Positions 10,871 to 18,994 of a DNA stretch of 64,000 nucleotides are shown one piece after another. Source of the DNA: Accumulibacter sp032229525 (GTDB taxonomy: Bacteria; Pseudomonadota; Gammaproteobacteria; Burkholderiales; Rhodocyclaceae); the NCBI RefSeq assembly GCF_032229525.1, contig NZ_JAVTWB010000112.1:1-64000 (forward strand). Direction: 5' to 3'. Both the position numbers and the translations under genes were made by a program. The notes beneath the pieces were generated by a model. The model was not told where the DNA came from. It saw only the letters and a list, made by a program, of their open reading frames with translations, and made no database searches. Every line of letters begins with the position of its first letter. Positions within the stretch are counted from its first letter, which is position 1.

Positions 10871-11374
10871 ATGTCTTTACTGCCGATACTCCGTTTCCCG
10901 GATCCGCGTTTAAAAAAGATCGCCACGCGCGTTGAGCGGGTCGATGAAACGATGCGTCGCCTGGCCCGTGACATGGCCGAGACCATGTACGAGGCGCCTG
11001 GTATAGGCCTCGCGGCAACGCAGGTGGACGTTCACAAGCGGCTGATTGTCATCGACGCGTCGGAAACGAGGGACCAGTTGTTGACCCTGATCAATCCGGA
11101 GATTCTCGCGCTGGATGGCTTGCAGGTCTGTGAGGAAGGCTGCCTGTCGGTGCCGGGGATCTACGACAAGGTAGGTCGTGCGGAGCATGTTGTCGTCCGC
11201 TATCTCGATCTCGACGAACAGGAACAGACGGTCGAGGCGTGGGGGCTGCTGGCGGTGTGCCTGCAGCACGAAATCGACCATCTCGAGGGGCGGGTATTTG
11301 TCGAACATCTATCTCAACTCAAACAGGTGCGGATCAAGAACAAGCTTGCGAAACAGGCCAAAATCACGGCATGA
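10871..11374 (+). CDS. def: Peptide deformylase
   Basis: Removes the N-formyl group from nascent proteins. All three catalytic motifs are visible: GIGLAATQ (motif 1), EGCLSVP with metal ligand Cys91 (motif 2) and HEIDH with His133, Glu134 and His137 (motif 3). The 167-residue length is typical. The stop codon overlaps the start of fmt in an ATGA, the usual def-fmt coupling of formylation and deformylation. Confidence 0.97.
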   Translation: MSLLPILRFPDPRLKKIATRVERVDETMRRLARDMAETMYEAPGIGLAATQVDVHKRLIVIDASETRDQLLTLINPEILALDGLQVCEEGCLSVPGIYDKVGRAEHVVVRYLDLDEQEQTVEAWGLLAVCLQHEIDHLEGRVFVEHLSQLKQVRIKNKLAKQAKITA

Positions 11375-12297
11375 GACTGGTCTTCGCCGGCACCCCGGAA
11401 TTTGGCGCGGTAGCGTTGCAGGCGATCATGCTCGCTGGGCATCAGATTGACCTGGTTCTGACCCAACCGGACCGTGCCTCCGGGCGAGGTATGACGCTTC
11501 GCGCTTCTCCAGTCAAGCAGCTGGCGCAGGCCGCGGGGATTGAAGTCTTCCAGCCGGCGACGCTGAAGGATGTCGTCGTACAGGAGCGGATACGCGCCGT
11601 TGCTGCCGAGGCGATGGTGGTGGCCGCCTATGGGCTCATTCTTCCGCAGGCCGTGCTCGATATGCCGCGCTTTGGGTGCATCAACATTCACGCCTCGTTG
11701 CTGCCACGCTGGCGTGGCGCGGCGCCTGTTCAGCGGGCGATTCTTGCTGGTGATCAGGAGACCGGCGTGTGCATCATGCAGATGGACGCTGGGCTCGACA
11801 GTGGCCCGGTTCTGCTGTCAGAAAGCTTGCCGATCGGCGACGATGATACGGGCACTGCGCTGCACGACAGACTGGCCGAACTGGGTGCTCGGCTGATCGT
11901 CGATGTCTTGGCGCGCGTGCCCTTGACGGGGCAGCCGCAAGCGGAAGCGGGGGCAAGCTATGCTGCCAAGGTCGACAAGGCGGAGGCCGCGCTGGATTGG
12001 CGCCTACCGGCCAAGCAACTCGCTCGCAGCGTACGTGCTTTCAACTCCTTCCCTGGCGCGTCCTGCTCTCTTGACGGCCAAGTGCTCAAGGTCTGGCGAG
12101 CTGAGGTGGTGGCCGGTGAGGGCTTGCCGGGGCTGATTCTGGCAGCCGACAGGAACGGCCTTGTGGTCGCGTGTGGAGACGGTGCGCTACGGCTGGTCGA
12201 ACTGCAGAAAGCTGGCGGCAGGCGCCTGTCTGCGGCGCAGTTCCTGGCTGGGACACCTGTACTGCCGGGAGCACGTTGCGCTTTGGTGGCAGCTTGA
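11371..12297 (+). CDS. fmt: Methionyl-tRNA formyltransferase
   Basis: Transfers a formyl group from 10-formyl-tetrahydrofolate to initiator Met-tRNA. The protein (308 aa) starts MRLVFAGTPEFGAVAL and contains the folate-binding/catalytic segment INIHASLLPRWRGAAPVQRAILAGD, with the Asn, His and downstream Asp expected of the family, then the C-terminal OB-fold tRNA-binding domain (SYAAKVDKAEAALDW...). I use the ATG at 11371 that overlaps the def stop codon; the frame is open further upstream inside def but homology does not extend there. Confidence 0.96.
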   Translation: MRLVFAGTPEFGAVALQAIMLAGHQIDLVLTQPDRASGRGMTLRASPVKQLAQAAGIEVFQPATLKDVVVQERIRAVAAEAMVVAAYGLILPQAVLDMPRFGCINIHASLLPRWRGAAPVQRAILAGDQETGVCIMQMDAGLDSGPVLLSESLPIGDDDTGTALHDRLAELGARLIVDVLARVPLTGQPQAEAGASYAAKVDKAEAALDWRLPAKQLARSVRAFNSFPGASCSLDGQVLKVWRAEVVAGEGLPGLILAADRNGLVVACGDGALRLVELQKAGGRRLSAAQFLAGTPVLPGARCALVAA

Positions 12298-12366
12298 AAT
12301 CTTCCGCGATCGCCACCATCTCCGGGTTGTCCTTGAAAACATGTTCTTCTTGCGGAGGTCTCTGAA

Positions 12367-13215
12367 ATGCTCGGCAACTGGCTGAAAACCTCGATCCTGA
12401 TGGCAGCGATTCTGGCGTTGTTCGGCGCCATCGGGGCGATGGTGGGCGGCAAGACGGGGATGCTGCTGGCCCTGCTTTTTGGCGGCGCGATGAACGTCTT
12501 CGCCTACTGGTTCTCGGACAAGATGGTGCTCAAGATGTACAAAGCGCGGGAAGTAGATGAAAGCTCGGCACCACAGTTCTACGGCATGGTCCGGGAACTC
12601 GCTCAGCGCGCAGGGCTGCCGATGCCCAAGGTTTATCTGATTGACCAGGCGCAGCCCAATGCCTTCGCCACCGGTCGCAATCCGGACAACGCGGCGGTAG
12701 CGGCGACCACCGGGATTCTCCAGTTGTTGTCGGCACGAGAGATACGGGGGGTGATGGCCCATGAGCTCGCGCATGTGCGTCACCGCGACATCCTGATTTC
12801 GACCATCTCGGCAACGATGGCCGGAGCGATTTCCGCGCTTGCCAACTTTGCGATGTTCTTTGGGGGGCGCGATTCGGAAGGACGGCCAGGCAATCCGCTG
12901 GCCGGTATTCTGGTTGCTCTGCTCGCGCCGTTGGCGGCGTCGCTGATCCAGATGGCGATCTCGCGTGCCCGCGAGTTCGAGGCTGACCGTGGGGGTGCGG
13001 AAATTTCCGGTGACCCGAACGCGTTGGCCGATGCTCTCGCCAAGATCGACGCCTACGCCCGCGGCATCCCGATGGCGCCCGCCGAGGCACACCCGGAAAC
13101 AGCGCAGATGATGATCATGAACCCCCTGTCTGGCGGCGGCATTGCCGGTTTGTTCAGTACCCATCCGGCGACCGAGCAGCGCGTCGCGCGGCTGCGGGCG
13201 ATGGCGCGCAGCTGA
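12367..13215 (+). CDS. htpX: Membrane zinc metalloprotease HtpX
   Basis: Inner-membrane M48 protease that degrades misfolded membrane proteins. Two N-terminal transmembrane segments (about residues 9-50) precede the cytoplasmic catalytic domain with HELAH (His132, Glu133, His136); two more hydrophobic segments span about residues 148-210, followed by the REFEADRGG motif carrying the third zinc ligand. The 282-residue length is normal. The start has a strong GGAGGT. It is 69 bp downstream of fmt in the same direction and belongs to the conserved def-fmt-htpX-rsmB neighbourhood. Confidence 0.96.
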   Translation: MLGNWLKTSILMAAILALFGAIGAMVGGKTGMLLALLFGGAMNVFAYWFSDKMVLKMYKAREVDESSAPQFYGMVRELAQRAGLPMPKVYLIDQAQPNAFATGRNPDNAAVAATTGILQLLSAREIRGVMAHELAHVRHRDILISTISATMAGAISALANFAMFFGGRDSEGRPGNPLAGILVALLAPLAASLIQMAISRAREFEADRGGAEISGDPNALADALAKIDAYARGIPMAPAEAHPETAQMMIMNPLSGGGIAGLFSTHPATEQRVARLRAMARS

Positions 13216-13227
13216 GCGGCGACCGGA

Positions 13228-14235
13228 CTACGGTCGTGTTTCACGTGAAACACGACCGTCCGCTCCTCTGGTGTCGCCACGGGCCTGGCGCATCTTTTCT
13301 TCCTGGAACGCTTGTCGCAGCTGCTCCGCGAGACGGTGGCCGGCTTCCGTGACACGGCGACGGGCGATGTCCAGCGCGTTGGCGTGAAACTCGGGGCTGA
13401 TCGTCGGTACGGTATCGTCGCCCGGCGGGTAGGCGTACTGGCGAGCAAGCAGCCAGCTTTCATTGATCCACTGCTCTGGCGTTCCCGGTGACGTAGCGGG
13501 CGGGTACAGAATGCTCAGCGACTTGACCGTGTTTGTGAGTCGCTTGCCTCGTAGCCATGGCGGGCCCGGCAGATCGTCCCAGTAGCGGTGAAGGTTGGTC
13601 AAAGGGTGACGCGGCTGAAAGGGATTGAAGATGGTCAGCGCGTTGCCGCCACTGTCGCCCTGTCCGTCCGCTCGGTAGCGACTGGCGGCGTGCAGCGGTT
13701 GATGCGCGTCGCCGACCAGGTGGATCAACCAGGGTAGCGCATAGGCGCGAGCAGCGATGGCCGCCTTCGGGTTGCCCAACGTCGCCGTTAACGCCACCAA
13801 CTGACGATCGATCATCCCCGCCGAAGGCCGTATTCTGTTGCCTGGCTCCAGCGGACGATCGACGAAGTGCCAGTTCAGTCGGCGCTCCATATCGGGAAAA
13901 CCCGATCGCGTCGGCGTCGGCTCCTCAAGCCCCGCGCTGTAGAAACGAGGGTCCTTGCGGATGTCGTCGGGCCATGTCGAGGCCTCAAGAAATGCAACCA
14001 GATCTGGATCGGCACCTTTGCCGCGCGCCTGCCAGCGCTCAAAGTCGGGGTGCTGGCGCAGCACTGCAGTCACCGCCGATTTCGTTCGCTCGTCGAGTCT
14101 TTCCCAGGCCACCAGTGCGATGATCCGGTGGCCGGCAGCGTTCCAGGCCATCGCCGGCGGCGAGGCAACGAGCAGTAGCATCAGCCAAAACAGCGGCCAC
14201 CGCGTGCTCTGGCTTGCCGTCGGCCTAGCGGTCAA
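13228..14235 (-). CDS. Secreted S1/P1 nuclease
   Basis: Zinc-dependent nuclease family that cleaves single-stranded nucleic acid and releases 3'-phosphate. A signal peptide (LFWLMLLLVASPPAMA) is cut before WNAAGHR, giving the N-terminal Trp that these enzymes use as a zinc ligand. Further ligand segments are ALVAWERL, NWHFVDRP and LIHLVGDAHQPLHAASRYRAD..GDSGGN. The annotated start is a TTG that overlaps the end of the pseudogene upstream; the first in-frame ATG would leave a very short signal peptide, so the exact start is uncertain. The last nine codons before the stop are formed by the parS palindrome at 13230-13259. Likely role: scavenging phosphate and nucleotides from extracellular nucleic acid. 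Confidence 0.88.
   Translation of the reverse strand: MTARPTASQSTRWPLFWLMLLLVASPPAMAWNAAGHRIIALVAWERLDERTKSAVTAVLRQHPDFERWQARGKGADPDLVAFLEASTWPDDIRKDPRFYSAGLEEPTPTRSGFPDMERRLNWHFVDRPLEPGNRIRPSAGMIDRQLVALTATLGNPKAAIAARAYALPWLIHLVGDAHQPLHAASRYRADGQGDSGGNALTIFNPFQPRHPLTNLHRYWDDLPGPPWLRGKRLTNTVKSLSILYPPATSPGTPEQWINESWLLARQYAYPPGDDTVPTISPEFHANALDIARRRVTEAGHRLAEQLRQAFQEEKMRQARGDTRGADGRVSRETRP
13230..13259. other. parS: Perfect parS site inside a 30-bp palindrome
   Basis: TGTTTCACGTGAAACA (13237-13252) is the exact consensus parS. It is extended on both sides by ACGGTCG/CGACCGT to a 30-bp perfect palindrome. It lies at the 3' end of the nuclease gene, encoding its residues GRVSRETR, and in the convergent space with htpX. 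In RNA the palindrome could also form a terminator-like hairpin for htpX. Confidence 0.88.
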
Positions 14236-14752
14236 GGCTGACGTCTTCGTGGGAGGCTGGGTCGTCCAGCGGTTCGAGATGGGTAAACACGGTTGCGTGC
14301 GGCAGATGGAGCGGAATTTCGCGCTCGAGCTGTTCGACCGGTTGCTGCCCGCGCGACACCGTCCTACGCTCCCGGCACCAGCACATGCAGGGAAATGAAG
14401 CTGCGCGCGCCGGCCTCGCGGGTGCGCAAGGGGTGGGAGTCGATCCCCTGCGTACGATAGCGTTTGAGTACTGCGACGACCCGGGCATGCTGCTCGGGCG
14501 GCAAGCTACCATCCATCAGGCCACCAGCGGAGCGCTGCAGCAGGCGCCAGCCGGCCCACACGATATTGCCGGCAAACAGCAAGGCCAGCCCCGGGTCGAG
14601 CCAGAGCCAGCCAGACTGAGCAGAGATTCGAGCGCATCGGAGAGCAGCCCGACCGAGCCGGAAAGTAGCCACACCACCCCCTGCAGCGCTATGGTGGCGA
14701 GGGCCGCGCCGATCGCAAGCCATGCGTAGGGTTTCAGCGAAGCGCTAGTCAT
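14225..14752 (-). pseudogene. Cation diffusion facilitator transporter, decayed
   Basis: The remains of a CDF-type metal/proton antiporter. The N-terminus MTSASLKPYAWLAIGAALATIALQGVVWLLSGSVGLLSDALESLLS is normal. Near 14610 it jumps, with a frame change, to GWLWLDPGLALLFAGNIVWAGWRLLQRSAGGLMDG, a segment that in intact proteins lies well over a hundred residues later. Transmembrane segments 2-5 and the metal-site HxxxD motifs are therefore deleted. A second lesion near 14367 looks like one inserted A: the frame stops after HVLVPGA and resumes one frame over as RTVSRGQQPVEQLEREI..THLEPLDDPASHEDVSLDR. Two independent lesions make a real pseudogene more likely than a sequencing error. Confidence 0.82.
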
Positions 14753-14843
14753 CGCCGTATTATCGCCGCCCGGCGGCCAGACCGCCATCCTTGGGCATCG
14801 TGCTAAACTCGGCGCCTATCCGACAGCAACCCAAACCCACACC

Positions 14844-16214
14844 TTGCCCTCTTCCCCTTCTCCCCCCCCCCCGTCCTCGCGGACGGTACGCGTGCGCCGG
14901 GTTGCCAAGCCCGAACAAGGCTCGTCCGTGCGCGCCGCGGTGGTGGAGCCCTCGTCGCTGGCACCGGATTCGCTGGCACTCAGCCTGCTGTTGGCAGCCG
15001 GTGCGATTGCTGCGGTGCGTGCCGGACAGAGCCTGACGCAGGCGCTGACCGCGCTGAAAGGGCAGGGATCTGCTGCCCGCGCTGCCGCACAGGATGTGGC
15101 TTTCGGCACTCTGCGCCGTTACGGCTGCGGAGAGTTCATTCTCGGTCGCCTGCTGGCGAAAGCCTTGCCGCACCCGGTAACCGAGGCGCTGCTCTTGGGG
15201 GCGCTTTACCGTTTGCAGACGCGCCCGGAGTCCGCCTACATGGTCGTGGACCAGGCTGTCGCAGCGGCCGGAGAACTCGCGGGAGGCGCTTTCAAGGGCC
15301 TCGTCAATGGGTCGCTACGCAATTATCTGCGGCAGCGACATGCCCTGCATGCTGCGATGGCCGATGACGAGGAGGCAAGCCAACAGCACCCGCGCTGGTG
15401 GCTGGCGCGTCTACGCCGTGCCTATCCGGATCGTTGGCAGGAAATTGTCGCCATCGGCAACGCCCAGCCGCCGATGACCCTGCGCGTCAATCGCCGCCGT
15501 GTGGCGTTGCGCGATTATGTGGACCGCCTGCAGGCGGCAGGTTTGCACGTCCGCCAGGTGGGGTCCGCGGCCCTGCTTCTGGAAAAGCCCCTGGCCGTTG
15601 ACGCGTTGCCGGGTTTTGCGGAGGGACTGGTTTCGATTCAGGATGCCGGCGCCCAGCGTGCCGCCGAACTCCTTGCTCCGGCAGTGGGTGAGCGCGTTCT
15701 CGATGCTTGCGCGGCGCCGGGCGGGAAAACCGCTCATCTGCTTGAGGTGGCCGAGATAGAACTGCTGGCGCTCGATATCGACGCCCTTCGCACGCAACGG
15801 ATCGACGACAACCTGCAGCGCCTTGGCCTGCGGGCGACGGTCGCGGTCGGTGATTGCCGGGCGCCCGATCAATGGTGGGATGGCCGTCCCTTCGATGCCA
15901 TTCTCGCGGATGTGCCCTGCTCCGCTTCGGGCGTCGTCCGTCGTCATCCGGATATCAAGTACCTGCGACGTGAAAGCGATATCAGACCTTTTTCCCGCAC
16001 GCAGGCTGACATCCTCGACCAGCTGTGGCCACTGCTGAAGCCGGGAGGAAGACTGCTGTACGCGACCTGTTCTGTCTTTCCGGAAGAGAATGGTGCGCAG
16101 ATCGATGCCTTCCTCGTGCGCCAGCCGAACGCCCGGCGGATAATGGAAGAACGACTCCTGCCGCAGGATGACCATGACGGATTCTTTTATGCCTTGTTGC
16201 GGAAAGCTTCTTAG
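14844..16214 (+). CDS. rsmB: 16S rRNA m5C967 methyltransferase RsmB
   Basis: SAM-dependent methyltransferase that makes m5C967 in 16S rRNA. An N-terminal NusB-like domain (SLALSLLLAAGAIAAVRAGQSLTQAL...AYMVVDQAV) is followed by the Rossmann methyltransferase domain with DACAAPGGKT, DVPCSASGV (catalytic PC motif) and ATCSVFPEEN (second catalytic Cys). The start is uncertain. The given TTG precedes a C11 run and a Pro/Ser-rich leader. A GTG at 14928 with AAGG upstream fits the usual family N-terminus better. The gene end overlaps the next gene by 47 bp. Confidence 0.9.
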   Translation: MPSSPSPPPPSSRTVRVRRVAKPEQGSSVRAAVVEPSSLAPDSLALSLLLAAGAIAAVRAGQSLTQALTALKGQGSAARAAAQDVAFGTLRRYGCGEFILGRLLAKALPHPVTEALLLGALYRLQTRPESAYMVVDQAVAAAGELAGGAFKGLVNGSLRNYLRQRHALHAAMADDEEASQQHPRWWLARLRRAYPDRWQEIVAIGNAQPPMTLRVNRRRVALRDYVDRLQAAGLHVRQVGSAALLLEKPLAVDALPGFAEGLVSIQDAGAQRAAELLAPAVGERVLDACAAPGGKTAHLLEVAEIELLALDIDALRTQRIDDNLQRLGLRATVAVGDCRAPDQWWDGRPFDAILADVPCSASGVVRRHPDIKYLRRESDIRPFSRTQADILDQLWPLLKPGGRLLYATCSVFPEENGAQIDAFLVRQPNARRIMEERLLPQDDHDGFFYALLRKAS

Positions 16215-16842
16215 CTCGCTCTTCCTTTGCCTGGTCCTGCTGTTGGCTGTACCTGGCGCGCAGGCTGCCGACATCAGCGCGCGCAACCCGCTGCTTTCGG
16301 CAGGTGAGGACGGCTATGTGCTGGCGGCTGACTTCAGTGTCAACCTTAACGCCAGACTCGAAGATGCTGTCGCCAAGGGTGTGGCTCTCTACTTCGTCGT
16401 CGATTTCGAGTTGACCCGTTCGCGCTGGTATTGGCTGGACGAACAGGTCGCCAGTCGTAGTCAGTCACTGCAGCTTTCGTACCATGCACTGACACGCCAG
16501 TACCGCTTATCCAGCGGGGCGCTGCACCAGAATTTTGCCTCGCTCGACGATGCCTTGCGCATCCTGTCGCGCTTGCGTAACTGGCTGGTCTTCGACAAGA
16601 GTGCGGTGACGGCCGATCAGACCTATCTTGCTGCGGTGCGTATGCGCCTCGACCTGAGTCAGATGCCGAAAACCTTTCAGGTCAACGCTCTGGCCAACCG
16701 GGACTGGAACCTCTCCTCGGAATGGGCTCGCTGGACTTTCACGCCAAGTGACTCCGCCCAGGCTGGTGGGACCGGCACGCAGGTGGTGCCGGTGGTTCCG
16801 CCGATGTTGCCGGCAGCGGCTGTCGCCGGCGAAGCCAAATGA
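16168..16842 (+). CDS. DUF4390 exported protein
   Basis: A 224-residue protein with an N-terminal signal peptide (LLSSLFLCLVLLLAVPGAQA, cut near residue 34) and a DUF4390 domain (about residues 45-200: DISARNPLLSAGEDGYVLAADFSVNLNARLEDAV...RSRWYWLDEQV...YRLSSGALHQNFASLDDAL...). The family is confined largely to proteobacteria that carry ntrYX and always sits just before ntrY. Its function is unknown, but this location suggests a periplasmic partner of the NtrY sensor (inference). It overlaps rsmB by 47 bp and ntrY by 4 bp (ATGA), so the whole run is cotranslated. A Pro/Val/Ala-rich tail ends the protein. Confidence 0.85.
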   Translation: MTMTDSFMPCCGKLLSSLFLCLVLLLAVPGAQAADISARNPLLSAGEDGYVLAADFSVNLNARLEDAVAKGVALYFVVDFELTRSRWYWLDEQVASRSQSLQLSYHALTRQYRLSSGALHQNFASLDDALRILSRLRNWLVFDKSAVTADQTYLAAVRMRLDLSQMPKTFQVNALANRDWNLSSEWARWTFTPSDSAQAGGTGTQVVPVVPPMLPAAAVAGEAK

Positions 16843-18992
16843 AGAGTCTGGTCATCGCCGCCGCGTTGTTCGGTGGCGTGCTGCTCTTTCTCTTGGCATC
16901 GGCAAGCGGCAACATGGCACTTTTTGCCAGCCACTATCCGTGGCTGCTCGGGCTGAATGTGGTCGTCGCGCTGTCGCTCCTGGCGCTGATGATCTGGCAG
17001 TTGCGAGTTCTCTGGGGCGAACACCGTGCCAAGGTCTTCGGTTCGCGACTGAAGCTGCGCTTGATGCTGATGTTGGGTTTGATGGCCGTACTGCCAGGGG
17101 TACTGATCTACGCGGTGTCCGTACAGTTCGTCACCCGGAGCATTGAAACCTGGTTTGATGTTCGCGTCGAAAAAGCGCTTGAAGCGGGGCTGAATCTCGG
17201 TCGCAGCGCCCTCGATTCACTGCTCGAAGATCTTGCGGCGAAGGGGCAGACGATGGCGCTCGAACTCGGCGACCGCTCCGAAACACAGCGTCGACTGGAC
17301 CTCAATCGTTTGCGCGAGCAGAGTGGGGTCCAATCTGCGGCCTTGTTCTCCACCGCGGGCGAGTTGCTGGCGACAGCCACCGGTGAGTTGGCGACCTTGT
17401 TGCCGCCACAACCGACAGGCGAGCAGCTACGTAGAGTGCGCAGCGAGCGAAGGGTTGCGGTGCTCGAAAGCAACGGCGACCAGGCTCTGAGCTTGCGGGT
17501 TTTGGTCGCCGTAACGCCGCCCGGCTTGGGTGTCGAGACTCGAATCCTGCAACTCACCGACCCGGTGCCGGCCGCCCTCGCCCTCAACGCCGACAGCGTG
17601 CAGGCGGTCTATGCTGACTATCAGGAACTGTCTCTCGGCCGCGACGGCTTGACCCGGATCTACGCGATGACGCTGACGCTGACCGTTCTGCTCGCGCTGT
17701 TCACAGCCATGGCGCTGGCTTTCGTACTGGCGCGTCGTCTTTCGGCGCCCCTTTCGATTCTCGCCGAGGGCACCCAGGCGGTCTTGGCTGGCGATTACAC
17801 GCCGCGCCAGGCCGTCTACAGCGGCGATGAACTGGGCCTGCTGACGCGATCGTTTAAACAGATGACCAGCCAACTCGACGAGGCCCGGCGAGACAATGAA
17901 CGTCAGCGCGCTGAACTCGAAGCGGCCCGCGCCTATCTGGAATCGATTCTGGCCAACCTCTCTGCCGGCGTCCTGGTGTTCGATCGGCGTTTCGTCTTGC
18001 GGACGGCCAACGAAGGTGCGCTGACCATTCTGGCCGACGATTTCGGCAGTCTGCTTGGCGAGGCGGCAGAAGACTGGCCTCGACAGCAGGTGCTTGGCCA
18101 GGCGATCCGCAACGCTTTTGCCGAGAACAAAAACCCTGAATGGCAGGAACAGATCGAGCTGGAACATGCCGGCGGCCCGCCGCAGATTCTGCTGCTGCGG
18201 GGCACCGAGCTGCCGGCTGCATCGCATGGCGGCTATGTGGTTGTTTTCGACGACGTGACGCGGCTGGTCGCCGCCCAGCGCAGCGCTGCCTGGGGTGAGG
18301 TGGCGCGTCGCCTGGCGCATGAGATCAAGAATCCGCTGACGCCGATCCAGCTCTCGGCCGAGCGTTTGCAGATGAAACTCGCCGACCGGCTCAGCGGTGC
18401 CGACGCCGAGATGCTCGATCGCTCGACGCAGACCATCATCCGGCAAGTCGAGGCGATGAAACGAATGGTTAATGATTTCAGCGACTATGCACGCCTCCCG
18501 GCCCCCGATCTGGCCGCCGTAGATCTCAATGCGCTGATTGCCGAAGTGCTCGGCCTTTACGAGACTTCACGGGCGACGATCAAGCTGAAGCTCGCCGAGG
18601 AACTGCCGCCAGTCTGGGGCGACGCGACACAGTTGCGGCAAATCATCCACAATCTGCTACGTAACGCCGAAGACGCGCAGGAAACCATGGCTTCAGCACG
18701 CATCGGGATCACCACGCGCTGCGCCGATAACATGGCAGAAATGGTGGTCACCGATCGAGGCCCGGGATTCCCGCCGGAGATCATGGCCAGGGTTCTCGAA
18801 CCCTACGTGACCACCAAGACGCGCGGTACGGGCCTGGGCCTGGCGATTGTCAAGAAGATCGTCGATGAGCATCACGGCCGGATCAAGATCAACAATCGCC
18901 AACCGGCCGGTGCGGGTGTCAGTATCATCCTGCCGCTGGCGTCTTTGCCAACCCCCGAGCATCGTATTGGCCAACTTCCTTCCGAGACCTGA
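16839..18992 (+). CDS. ntrY: Sensor histidine kinase NtrY
   Basis: Membrane sensor kinase of the NtrYX two-component system, linked in other bacteria to nitrogen or redox status and to envelope adaptation. Three hydrophobic segments lie in residues 5-95, then a periplasmic domain, a further transmembrane segment near 277-298, a HAMP domain (about 300-350), a PAS domain (about 370-470), and the kinase core. The phosphoacceptor is His494 in RRLAHEIKNPLTPIQ. N box (IIHNLLRNAEDA), G1 (VTDRGPGFPPE) and G2 (GTGLGLAIVKK) are intact. Length 717 aa. ntrX follows after 2 bp. Confidence 0.93.
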   Translation: MKSLVIAAALFGGVLLFLLASASGNMALFASHYPWLLGLNVVVALSLLALMIWQLRVLWGEHRAKVFGSRLKLRLMLMLGLMAVLPGVLIYAVSVQFVTRSIETWFDVRVEKALEAGLNLGRSALDSLLEDLAAKGQTMALELGDRSETQRRLDLNRLREQSGVQSAALFSTAGELLATATGELATLLPPQPTGEQLRRVRSERRVAVLESNGDQALSLRVLVAVTPPGLGVETRILQLTDPVPAALALNADSVQAVYADYQELSLGRDGLTRIYAMTLTLTVLLALFTAMALAFVLARRLSAPLSILAEGTQAVLAGDYTPRQAVYSGDELGLLTRSFKQMTSQLDEARRDNERQRAELEAARAYLESILANLSAGVLVFDRRFVLRTANEGALTILADDFGSLLGEAAEDWPRQQVLGQAIRNAFAENKNPEWQEQIELEHAGGPPQILLLRGTELPAASHGGYVVVFDDVTRLVAAQRSAAWGEVARRLAHEIKNPLTPIQLSAERLQMKLADRLSGADAEMLDRSTQTIIRQVEAMKRMVNDFSDYARLPAPDLAAVDLNALIAEVLGLYETSRATIKLKLAEELPPVWGDATQLRQIIHNLLRNAEDAQETMASARIGITTRCADNMAEMVVTDRGPGFPPEIMARVLEPYVTTKTRGTGLGLAIVKKIVDEHHGRIKINNRQPAGAGVSIILPLASLPTPEHRIGQLPSET

Positions 18993-18994
18993 CC

